Assembly: GCF_027409185.1 (NCBI RefSeq)
Contig: NC_084469.1
Location: 36,769,293-36,833,292 of the forward strand
Reading direction: 5' to 3'
Source: Cynocephalus volans
Taxonomy: Eukaryota > Chordata > Mammalia > Dermoptera > Cynocephalidae
Length of the DNA stretch: 64,000 nucleotides
Made by a program: the position numbers and the translations under genes
Shown: piece after piece, positions 39,125 through 51,500 of the stretch
How positions within the stretch are numbered: position 1 is the stretch's first letter
Layout: every line of letters starts with the position of its first letter
Notes under the pieces: model-generated
What the model was told of the DNA's origin: nothing
The model's input: only the letters and a program-made list of their open reading frames with translations
The model's database searches: none

Positions 39125-42100
39125 CTGACAGGCCCCCGGGATGGCGGGGGTTATGGCCTCAGCGGGCAGCAAGCTGGCTAGAACCCGCTGTGTGCCCAAG
39201 GACAAGGACAGGGGAAGTGAGCGCCATCCCTGCAGTCGGGGGGACCAGGCCGATGGTGCCTTCGCTGGCCACAGCACCCCCGGGGAGACCCTTTACCCCT
39301 CTGGGCTTCTGCTTCTCCATCTGTAGAGTGGGCCTAGGCAGGGTGGTTATGAACAGTAGAAGGGATGTGAAGGAGCTTAGGAAAGAAGGTGCCAGATGGA
39401 CGGAGAGGCTGTCGGTGTAAAATTGTGAAGCTGAGTTTGTTCAAGGGTCTCCTATTCTCCTGTCTTGGTCCCTCCATGTGGACCTGGAGCTTTGGGCGAG
39501 GTGCAGAGTCACTACATTTAGAGTATTCTAGAATACTGATACTAACAAGGCACATTTATAGAGCACTCACTATGGGATGGTTGCTGTTCCAAACTCTTTG
39601 AGCGGGAATCTTCAGTCCTCCCAACAACTCTATGAGGTGGGTGTTACTATTATCCCTCATTTTCTAAAGGGGAAACTGAGGCACAGAGAGATTAAGGGAC
39701 TTGCCCCGTTCAACCATGTAATGTGTGCCATAGGCAAGCTTCCAATACAGGTGGTCTAGCTTTAGACACTCAGTGCTGCCTGCCTAGGGAAAGTGGGGGC
39801 AGGAAGGCTCATAAGGACCAAATCCTGGCCATGCATGCAGGTTGGAAAACAGGCCCAGAGACAGGCAGTCGCCAGGCAAGATTGGAGTGAGTTGAACGAC
39901 TCAGTTCAGCCGGGCCAGGGTCTGTAGTTGCAGGTTAGGCCTAAAGGTCTGGGCTGGTTGCAGAGGCCCCCACCCCGACCCCCGCTCCATCTCAATGAAA
40001 CTGGACTGGCCCAGAGGCCCCCAGGAGCTTCCAGCTTCCCTCTGCAATCTCACATTTCCAAATGGAGGCGTCCCAGTTTCCTTGCCCTGGATGAACGTGG
40101 TAGGAGCGGATGAAAGTTGGGCTCACGGTGCTGACCACAACGTCGTATTCGTCCACTTCAGCTCGGAGGCAGTCAAAGAAGCCCAGCGCAGCGTGCTTGG
40201 AGGCAGCGTCTGCAGGAGAAACCAGCTGGATGTGGGCACAGGAGGGCCCGGCCCTGCCTTGTGGTGGGCACCTTGGAAACAAGAGGTCCGACATGCACAG
40301 TCCTACCAGCTCTGAGCTACCAGGGGCCTCAAAAATCCACCCCTCAGTTCATAGAGAGGCCTCTTGAAGTGTTGGAAAGAGGCAGAGCTGGGATTGAATC
40401 CAGGTTAGCCACCTGCCCACTGTGTGACCTTAAGCAAATCACTTAACCTCTCTGAGGCTGTTTTCTTATCTCCAAAATGGTGATAATAGCTCCTTTGCCG
40501 CATTATTGTAAAGATCAAATGAGAAAACATCTGCAAATTGCCTGGCACCTTGTGAGTTCCCATTCCCTCCCAGGAAAGCTGATACCTGAGAGACATGTTC
40601 AAGATCTGGGGCCACGGGCCCTGTGAGCCTGGAGCACAGGTATCCCCTCCTGCTTCCTGCACCCATTTCCCTAGGAGAACCTGTCCATGTAATCTACTCA
40701 TCAAATTCAGTTCAAATAGTGCACGCCGTGGTTAGGCAAATAGGAATCGTTCAGAAATTCCAAAAGGAGTGGAGCGGACATTCCTTAATGATTTGGGAAG
40801 TTAGAGCCACATCTGGGGTGTGGTGAACCCCGATTTCACATTTCGGGGTGTCAGCTGGAGGTGGAGGAAGGCAGTGAGTGGACTACTGTGGCCCCTACCC
40901 CCACACCCAGATCCTTTCCATGCAGGCCCCTCCACACTGCCCTTGGACCCCCATCAGCCCCCTCACTGTGCGGGGGTCAGCAAGCAGGAGCTGCAGCCTC
41001 GGGTTCCTCACCCTGAAATGAGGCTAATGAGGAGGCAGCTCACGGAGCTGCTTAAGCACTCAACAAGCTGCGTGGCGTGGAGTGTGTCACACAGTGGCTG
41101 GCCACGGAAACCCTGCGCTAAGTGGTCAGTGTTTGTGATCACTCTAGTTTTCAGCAGGTTCCCAAAGGAAAACTGTCTGTGGTGAGCAGTGCAAGAAGCA
41201 AGGCTGAGAAGCAGGCCAGGGACTGTGGAGAGCAGGAAATCACAGGCTCTTCCTAAGGGCGGTGTCACCACCCGGCTCCAGCTGACTGTTGCGCTGGGAA
41301 ACTAGGCCGTGTGGCACCAGATTGTTCCAAAGCTGGGAATCCTGATTTTTATAGAAAAGTCCTAATATTTAAATAGTTAAATAACTAATTAAAAATAAAT
41401 TGCCATCATGATGGCCAAACCAAACCCAGCTGGGCACGTGCCTGAGCCTATGCCCCCAGGTTGCAGCCTCCCCATTTTTTACAATGAATTTATGTACGTC
41501 GTCTCATTTGATCCTCTCTGCCCCTGTGTGAGACTCGTTGTCTCGTTAACTTAAGGAACTGAATGAAGAGAGACAGAGGAGCTATTAGTTTCACTTTATG
41601 AAGAGTGAAGGAGAACTCAGAGAGGTTATGTGAAGGGCTCCAGGTTGCACAGCCAAAGGTGGCAGAGTCTCAGCTAGAATCCAGGCCTCCAGTCTTCTTT
41701 GACCTGTTAGGACTCCCTTCATGAGTCTCGGTGAATGCAATTTTGCCTATATGAAACAGGTTATAGCCACCAGGCAGATACAGATCAAAACCACAGTGAG
41801 ATACCACTTTACTCCACGAGGGTGGCTAGAATTAAAAAATGGACAAGAAGGAACTCAAACAACTTTACAAGAAGAAAACAAGCAACCCAATTAAAAAATG
41901 GGCAAAAGAGCTAAGTAGGCATTTCTCTAAGGAAGATATACAAATGGCCAACTGACATATGAAAAAATGCTCAACATCACTCAGCATCCGGGAAATGAAA
42001 ATCAAAACCACACTGAGATACCATCTAACCCCAGTTAGGATGGCTAAAATCCAAAAGACTCTGAACGATAAATGCTGGCGAGGTTGCGGAGAAAAAGGAA

Positions 42101-42508
42101 CTCTCATACATTGTTGGTGAGATCGCAAAATGGTGCAGCCTCTATGGAAAATGGTATGGAGGTTCCTCAAACAATTGCAGCTATCCCACTGTTGGGAATA
42201 TACCCAGAGGAATGGAAATCATCAAGTCGAAGGTATACCTGTTCCCCAATGTTCATCGCAGCACTCTTTACAATAGCCAAGAGTTGGAACCAGCCCAAAT
42301 GTCCATCATCAGATGAGTGGATACAGAAAATGTGGTACATCTACACAATGGAATACTACTCAGCTATAAAAACGAATGAAATACTGCCATTTGCAACAAC
42401 ATGGATGGACCTTGAGAGAATTATATTAAGTGAAACAAGTCAGGCACAGAAAGAGAAATACCACATGTTCTCACTTATTGGTGGGAGCTAAAAATTAATA
42501 TATAAATT

Positions 42509-42554
<46 letters not shown>

Positions 42555-45500
42555 CCGGGGCGGGGGAGAAGATATAACAACCACAATTACTTGAAGTTCA
42601 TACGACAAGCAAACAGAAAGGACATTGTTGGGGGGGAGGGGGGAGGGAGGAGGGAGGGAGGTTTTGGTGATGGGGAGCAATAATCAGCCACAATGTATAT
42701 TGACAAAAGAAAATTTAAAAAAATAAAATAAAATAAAATAAAAATAAATAAAAAATAAATAAAAATAAAAAATGGACAAGAAATGTTGGAGTGAACCCTT
42801 GTGTGTTATTGTTGGGGATATAAAATGGTGCAGCCACTCTGGAAAACAACCTGGCTGTTCCTCAAAATGTTAAACAAAGTCACCATGTGACCCAGCAATT
42901 TCCTTCTTAGGTATGTGCCCAAGAGAAATGAACACATGCCCACACTAAAACTTGTACCTAATATTCATAGCAGTATTATTCATACTGGCTGAAAAGTAGA
43001 AACAGCCCTAATGTCCATTAAGTGATGGATGGATAAGTAAAATGTGGTATATCCACACCATGAGATATTATTCAACTATAGAAAGGAATGCAGTTCTGAG
43101 ACTTGCTACAACATAGATGAACCTTGAAAATATTATGCTAAGTGACAAAGCCAGTCACAAAAGACTGCATATTATATAATTCCATTTATATAAAATGTCC
43201 AGAATAGGCAAATGTATAGAGATAGAAAGTAGATTAGTGGTTGCCTAGAGCTGAGGGGGATTGGGGGATTGGAGGTGATGGCTCAGGGGTGGGAAGTTTT
43301 CTTTCTGGGGCAGTGGAAATGTTCACAAGTGGATTGTAGTGATGGATGCACAACCCTGTGAACATACTAAAACCCATTTAGTTGTACTTTACATGGGTGG
43401 ATTGTATGGTAGGTGAATTGTATCTCAATCCAAGTGTTATCAAAAGCTGGCTCTTGGCTTGTTGTTCATTCATCCACCAGCTCCTCAATTCCCGCAGCCA
43501 TTCAACAGTGAAGACCCTGATCTGGGCTGGGCTCTGGGTGAGGAGCTGGTGACACAGAGGTGGGACAGAGGCAGCTCTATCCTCACAGAGCCCACAGTGC
43601 TGCAGCAGAACAGCCCCATGGGCATGTGATTTCCATGGGCTGTGGTTAGTGCAGGAGAGGTGGGTGTGCCTATAATGGGAAGGAGACACAGAACAAAGTG
43701 TCCCCCTCCAAGCCTGCGTGTCTGGTTCTGAACCTCAGAGCCCCCAATCTCCCTGCTGGTGTTGAAGCTAAGGGAACAGTGCTGTGGAACCCAGGGACGC
43801 TGCATTTCTCTTGGGTGGTTGAAAGACACCCATCCCTGCAGTCAGTAACCCCCCTGGTCACTCCCGTGACAGCTCCCAAGGGTCTGTCCAAAACTAGACT
43901 CAGAGGAAGAGAAGTTAGGGCCAGCCCAGGATGGCATCTCTTCAGTTCTGACATTTACATGGGAAACTCTGCACCCCAGGGTTCCTCAGCTGCAGAGAGG
44001 CCAGGCCATGGCTGATGCGGGTGGAGACAGCCTCGTCAGAATTCTCAGTCCTTGATGCTGTGTTTGGGAAATGCTCCAAGGAAACCAGTGCATTTGTCTT
44101 ACATGGATTGGTGGCCAAAGAGCCATTGCAGTGCCCTTGCCTCTTGCCTCACCCTATCACGTCACCTCTGTCTGTGTGCCCAGCACCTGGCTTTGGGCAT
44201 TCATTTGCTGTTGCTAAATGAATGAAGGCATGGGGCAAGGAAAGTCAAAGTCACCCAGCTCCTGCAAACAACATGTACAGAGAGTTTACAAACAACGGGA
44301 CAGTGGTGATTCTTAAGTGGACTGGGGAAGAGAGGAAAGCGAGGGACATGGCAAAGACTGCCACATGTGGGCCAAACTCCATTCTTCCCTTTCTCCTGGG
44401 CCCACGGGTGGAGGGCACTTCACAGGTTCCCTTGTGATTAGGTGTGACTGAGTTCTCCCCAGTAGGGTGTGGGTGGAGGTGACCACGCTCCTCCCGGCCT
44501 GGGCTTTCCACACTGGGCACACCTCCCTGACACTCTCTTGTGTCTTCTTGCCAGCCAGAACTCAGATGGGGCGGGGACCCAGCTTGGATCAGGTCGAAGA
44601 TGATGCCAAAGCAATGACTTGGTGTGACCTTGGGTCCCTCTGACCATAAGGCATGGCAGTACCTGTGACCTGAGCCATTCCCACTGAGACTGTCACGTGG
44701 AGAGTAATACAGTTCCTCATCCTTATGTCACAGTCACATAGCACCTCAGCCTTAAGCTAGCTAATGCAAATGGAAAAAGATAAGCAAAACACTACTGGAG
44801 GATGTTATGGGCACAATTGTATCTTCTTCCTCACTTGTGTGTTGAAGCCCTAAGCCCCAGTACTTCAGAATGGGACTGAATATGGACATAGGTCCTTTAA
44901 CGTGGTGATTAATTAGAAACAAGGCTATTAGGGTGGGACTTAATCCAAGCTGACTGGTGTCCTTATAAGAGGGAATGTGGACACACAGAGAGACTCCAAG
45001 GGTGCACATGCCTGGAGGAGAGACACGTAAGGACGCACTGAGAAGACGGCCATCTGTAAGCCAAGGAGAAACCAACCCAGCCGACACCTTGATCAAGGAC
45101 TTTCAGCTTCCAGAATGGTGAGAAATAAACTTCTGTCGCTTAAGCCCCCAGCCTGTGGCACTTTGTCACGGCAGCCTGAGCTGACTAACGCGGGGCCTGC
45201 CTATTTCTCCTTCCTCCCTCCCTCCCTTCTCTCCATCAAACATCCACTGAGCTCTTGTTTTGCACGTGGTCCTTTGGTCCATCAGGAAATGTACATGGCT
45301 CGTTCCCCACCCTCCTGGAACCTACTTCACGGGAGGGGGAATATCTCCAGAATTTTTCCAACTGGATCCCATGAACAAACACCTAGAAGTCCATCTTCTC
45401 CTTGGACATTAAAGGCCTCTCTCACCTTGGGCACTGCCGCCTCCTGGAATTCTGCCCCTTTCCTTCTCTCTTCCTTCCTCAGAACGTCTCCATCCCTCTC

Positions 45501-48500
45501 CCATCGCGTGATGGGCACCCAACCTTCTCTTTCCCTGTTGTAATCTCTCTTGTCCCTCAAGGGTGCTGGGGCTGTGCATATGTGTCCGGAGTGTGACCCT
45601 CACCCAGCATTGTCGTGTTTGTACAGTACACGCCCTGCCCACCTGCGAGACTGTGAGCTTGTGGGGAGAGGAGCCTTATCTTTGATGTCTCAGCATCTCC
45701 CATAGTGACCTGCATAGGAACCAAAGGGATGAAAGAAAACCTGGCAGACCGTCCCGTCTCTGGACCCCCTCCCCCAGCGTGACCATATGCCTAGTCTTAA
45801 ACGGAACAGCTGTTGTCTTATAACATAAGACATACGACACGAGGCTTAACATTTTTGTCTCAGCAACTTACAAGCTGTGCGGAATGGAATTCCAAACTTC
45901 CCCTGGATGTTATTCACGAGCACGATTTGGCCTGTTCTCCGGGAGATCATGTTGGGAAGCAGGGCTAGAAAATACAGGACAAGGAGTCCCGGTTAAAAAT
46001 TTTAGAGTGAGTTTCTGGCAGCAGCAGACCCCATCCCCACATCCCCTCCATCACACGGGGCTCTGATACCCCCGTGGTAGTTACATCGCAGCAGGGCAGG
46101 GGGGAATGGGCCCCAGCAATCAATTGTCCAGTGTTTTTACAGAGTGGGCTGGCTCGGCTGGTGAATTACTGGGTGATTTTAAATGACCCACCAATGTCCA
46201 TTAATTAAGTGACTTTTATTTCAATAGTAAGAAAGGTATTCCCTTTTCAATCCTCCTATAGCCTTAAGAAGAAAGTCTGACTTTGGTTTTAATATGCCTT
46301 TAATGCCTTTCTTGCACATGCTAGTCTTTCAACAAAGACTCAACTTCCTCAGGCTGTCTTGGGAAAAACTCGGGTCCTTTAGCAAGCTGGAGGCCCAGCT
46401 GGGAACAGAAACCAGTCCAGGTCTTTTCCACTCCACTTGTTTTGTTTCTCTCTTTGATGCCTGTCAAAGGTTGAAGGAATGATATGCCTTCGCTGGCCTG
46501 CCTGGCGTGTCCACAGGGACTGGGCTGGAGGAAACCATCATCTCTGGGGCACCATTTTGGAAGCTCTGGAAAGTCATCTTTGTACCACCAATGGTTTTCC
46601 CTTCATCTGTCCAGTACTCAGCACTCCATTGCTAGAGGCTCCCAGCATGAGAGCTGGCCTCAGAGAAGGCGAGTGGAAGGCTGTGCCTTCCCGCTTCTGC
46701 CAGGGTGCCCGCTCCCTAAATGGAAGTCCTCCATGCTTATATCCCACCTTGAGCTTCTGCTCTGATAAACCTTTATTTTCTATTTTAGGAGGGGCTGACC
46801 TTCAACTTTTGATTCTATCCCATGGTCCTCTCCAGCCCCAAACTCCAGGCTTCAGACCTGCATATGAACTTTGCAGTGAGAAATCTCCACCTGGGTGTCT
46901 GCTAGGTCCCTTGCACAGGTCCACATGGGAATCACCGTTTTACCCTTTAAAAGGAGACATCCTCCTGCTTTCCCTGTTTCTGTGAAGGGGTTGACAGAAT
47001 ACTGGGTCTCTTGGAGTGTGGGGATAAACCTTTTTTCTTCTCCATTTCTGAGGACAGAATCTTTACCTTTAACCAACAGCCATGGTTAGGAGTAGATCAC
47101 CTGCAAGGTTAATGTAGCAAAATAGATACAGAGGGTGGAGAGAGTGGTCCAGAGATGTTGACTTGGAGGGGAGCCATGGGTATGAGTGAGAAGAGAGGGG
47201 TAAAGGGCAGGGCTTGGTTGGGGAGAGGGGATTTCACAGAGAGAGAGGTTAGAATATACCAGGAAGATACTCGAACTTCCAAAGTCCCTTTTCCTTCATC
47301 AACATTTACAGGGAGAATGCTAAAAGCTTTCACCAAATAAGCAGGGATTTTTCTGAGGAGGCTGGGGGGGTTCCATCCAGAATTGGATGACTATCTGGCT
47401 AGGTGACAGGACCCTTTCTAGCATCCAGTGACCCAGATATCCACGGGAAGGTCAAACTCACGAGACCTTTGGTCAATGTGATGGGCCCAAAGTAATTGGT
47501 GTCCATGATCTTTTTGTCGAGCTCCAGAGAAATCTTATGGGCAGGTCCTTTCACCTTCATGCTGGCATTGTTGATGAGAATGTCCACGCAACCGTAACAA
47601 TCCAGGACTTCCTTTGCCACATCCTGGACACAGCTGATGTCCGAGAGGTCCAGTAGGATCAGCTTTGGGGTGAATGTCTGCTGAACCAATGAGAGAGTCA
47701 GGGCCTGCATGAGATCACCTTCCTCCTGAAGACCAGGGGACCCTCAATCTAAGAGCCACCAGCCCTTTAGAAATTCAAAGCTCATGGAATGACTGCAAAA
47801 TAAATAAAGAGGAAGAAGCAGAAATAACTCTGGGACAAAGGAGATTGATGGAGACTCCATTCCTAGGGACCAGGGAAGCAACAGCAACAAATCCAACCTT
47901 GAACACACAGTAGCAAGTCTGAGCTTCTGACCAGGGTTCTAGAACTCATAAATGCTAGTGAGAATCACCCCTCATAGTGGTCCTCTTTGGAGGATGTACA
48001 CTGAGTCCAATGGTGACATCACTTTTTTTTTTTAACATCGCTGAGCTTTATTTTGGAAATTGCTTTCCAAACTGGTTTAAAAGCCACGAGAAAATCCATT
48101 ACAGTACTTTGTAGTCATGTTCTGTTTTTGACCAAATTCATGTACTTCGTATATTTTTGGAGCACTGGCTATGTGCCAGGCACTGTGTTCAGCCCTAGAC
48201 TCTTGCTCTAATCAAGACTATTGGTCTAGAGGAGGGCACAGATGGGAGAATTGAGGATACCATGTGGTAAATGCAATCCAGTGTTTGATAAACACTAGCT
48301 CTGAGATATGCCGTTGAAGGGAAAGTTCCCTGTTCAAATTTGTTTGGGAAACACAGACTGTTCTCCAAGCTCTTTTTGGAGACCCATAATGCACATTAGC
48401 ATATCAAAGGCTCTGAAAAGTCCTGCAGTAAAGAAACTAGAGGAGCTTGGCTTAACTCAGTATTCCCAAACAATTGACCAGAGAACCTCGTTTCCCCCCA

Positions 48501-51500
48501 ATACCTAATAACATCCTAAGAAATATACTTTGAAGAGTTTTGTGTTGTCCCATTTGATCCACCTCTTTAAATGCCAGACTAAGCTCTGAATTACTTTTGG
48601 CTGTTTCCAAACATCAAATCCAACCTCAAGGGTGAAGATTAAAAACAAAAATAAAAAAAGTCTAGAGTTCAGATCCCTGTACTAGCCAGCTGCCCAAAAG
48701 ACCACCCTGAACAGACCTCTGAAGGCAATTCCCTAAATAATGCCCCAGAAATGCTTTGAAAGCTACACCTGCATTAAAATGTGTTCACTCCTGGATAACC
48801 CCTTGGAAGGGGACCTCATTTTCCTGATTTCTTTGAAGGAGGTATCATTTCATGTATATAAAAAATAAATCAGCTGTAAGTGTTTGTAATCACAACCCAT
48901 ACCTGTAACATTTCCTCTCTTCTGGATCCTTGCTGAGTCTGATTCATGCAGGATCAGGGCAGGGGTCAGTGTCTAGAGAACACATTTTTGGCATGGTGGG
49001 TGGTGACACGCAACTCCCTATCACTGGTACATGCCTCAGTCAAGGTCCATGGGACACTGCCTCACATTCCCCCAAAGCAATCACCAAATTTTCTCCACTT
49101 GGCCCAGAGCTGCTACTTAACAATCCATGGAGGCTGAGGTTGCCCAAGGAGTTAGCCAAGCTGACTGCTGGGAGGAAGGCCTTACCTTGCTGGGGTCAGC
49201 CACGCTGATCAAGGCTTCATAGAGGATCTCTAGCCTCTCCCAGCTCTTTCCACACAGCACCAGCCTCGCCCCACCCGTGTGGAACACCCGAGCACACTCT
49301 GTGGGGAAGAAGGAAGGAGGCAGGGCACACTGTGTGGACGGAGTCACTGACGGTGAGCCCCCTCTTTGGCAGACTCAAGAACTCAAAGAATTTAAAAGTC
49401 TTGCATCTTGAGGTACTTTAGAGGTCATTTCACTCAAGCCCCTGCCCCGGCTGGAATTTTCTGTTTCTAGCCTCAGCTTGATCGCTTCCTGCGAAGGAGA
49501 CAGTGGGTAAGAAAGCCCCTCTTTTGTTGGCTGGTTCTGATTATTGGCAATTCTTTCTTATTCTGAGTAGAATATGACCTTGTCCGCCCAGCCCTCCAGG
49601 ACCACAGCTCTAAAGAGATCTCAATCTGAAGAGACTGGAAACAGCCACTATGTGTTTTCAGACCAAATATCACCAGTTTCTTCCAAATTTTCTCTGTGGA
49701 TAGTGTTAAATAAAAATTATAGGAGGACATTGTTTTGGATTAAGCTCCTGCACTAGGTCCCAACAGGCCAGACTAAAAATCAAAACAGTCACGCATGCTG
49801 AGTTTCCACAGCATCAAACTGAAACCAGGTTGTTATCTGACCTTCAGAGGACTCAGGAGAGAGAGATAACAGGCGATTTCCCAAACAGGCCAGTTTCTCT
49901 CTCCAATTGGCATGAGAATAAAGTTCCCTCTGTTTCATCGTAGCCCGAAGTAACCTGATGTCAAACCATCAGTTGTTTTTCTGTTGCTCCGTCTCCTATC
50001 CTCACCTTACAAGGAAAGTAACTTTGAAGTGATCGATCTGCTTTTTGTTCTTTGTTTCTGCTTTCTTCAGCTCTTTTTCCGTCTGTAAAGCCAACCTCCT
50101 GTGCTCCATTCATTGGAACATTTATTCTATTTTATGGAATGAAGCGTTGCCTGATTCTAGAATCGTGCTAAAGCCCACTGAGATCTTTAAACTACATTTG
50201 TCTGTCTTTTGACAATAAATACCCCAGCCAGGGTTCTTTTTACATAAAAAAAAGTAAACCTGCTTTCTGTCGAAAGCAGAATAATTAATTCACTTTGTGT
50301 CGAGTAATTAATTTTACTCTGGATTAATTTCTGACTCACCCAAGAGAGGACTTTCTCAACTGGGTAGCAGCTGGTAGACCCACAGTGTTCCTGTGCAACG
50401 ACACTGATACTTGAAAACAATTAAACAATTAAAACAATTTTGAGAATTTACTTGTTCTGGGAACTGTTGAAAGAGATTTACAGATATTAGCTCATTTAAT
50501 TCTCACAATAACCTTATGAGGTAGTCTCTTATGGTGGGTTCCTAGAAACAGAATCTGAGACAGGCATTCAGGTGGCCAGGATTTACAGAGAGGCGCTCTT
50601 CAGAAAAACCCATCAGGGAGGGAGGACCTGGAGTAGGTGCCAGGCAAGGATGTGGTCTCAGGAAAAGTCTAGCCCCAGCTTGATCCAAGGAGGACTCGAA
50701 TCCAAACCCCACTGCAGAGCTGTCCCACCTGGAAATAAAAGGAAGGAACAGCCTTTTGTACACCTGTGCCAATTGGTCACTGACTGTGGGCCGCCCTCTG
50801 GGGGTGGGTGCACAGGCTATGTAAGTCCTGGGCAAGGCAGCGTCCCCTGGCAGAGGACAAGGTCCTGGGGAGTGGGCATCTGTGAGCCACTAGCAGCCAT
50901 ATGCACAGCAGTGGAGGAATGGATCAGATGGTCAAGCACAGGGACCTGGGAGAGGCCCCAGCAGCATCTACTCCAGGGCGGTACCTATCACTGTCCCATT
51001 TTACACGGAGAAGTGGTAGATCCGGACTGACTGGGCATATCAAAGGTGAGCCAGGCAGCTCAGGGCGCCACTGGAGACTGGATATTTGAGTGCAATGGCT
51101 CCAAGTGATCTGGTTGTATGATTTTCTCCCGCAGGGCTCCATTGGAGAGATGATGGTGGTGAGAAAGTGGAGAGAAGGGGGCCAGCTGGATGGGACAGTT
51201 GGCTGGGGTTTGATAAGTGGGCATTATGGGCATGGGAATTGTGGTGTTGGAGAGAGAACAACTGAGGTGCTGAACGATGCAGCCTAAACCAAATAGGAAT
51301 GGAGTGAAGGCAGAAGAGGCTGATAGAGCGGAAAAGTAGAGGCCTCTAGGGGGGAGAGGTCTCAGCGAGGGCCAGACCAGGTGCTCTGGGTGTAACTGAG
51401 AGAGCTGGAAGGAGGGAAGCTGCGGCCAGCCTGCTGACTGATGGGGACCCGAATCGACAAGCACCTGTTTTAGCAATATCACCCTGAACTGTTAGGATTG

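Larger units (their letters stand above)
41850..42766 (+). mobile_element. Young 5'-truncated L1 inserted in an older L1, 16-bp target duplication
   Basis: The 3' part of ORF2 (encoding [15 protein letters not shown] and the following MEYYSAIK) and the 3' UTR, ending in an (AAATA)n tail. AAAAAATGGACAAGAA flanks it exactly at 41834-41849 and 42767-42782. The 3' UTR has a (CA)n tract and a G-rich run (42629-42661). It sits in DHRS7C intron 4, antisense to the gene. Confidence 0.85.
41755..43450 (+). mobile_element. Old L1M 3' end, interrupted by the younger L1
   Basis: ORF2-derived text (ATCAAAACCACAGTGAGATA) at the left continues after the insert from 42783 through GACCCAGCAATTTCCTTCTT to a 3' UTR ending near GTGAATTGTATCTCAATCC. 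Confidence 0.7.
40210..45871 (-). other. DHRS7C: DHRS7C intron 4 (5.7 kb)
   Basis: Donor GTAAGT, acceptor CTCCTGCAG. It contains MIR copies, an old L1M 3' end with a younger L1 inserted in it (41755-43450), and a MaLR-type LTR (44803-45191). Confidence 0.85.
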
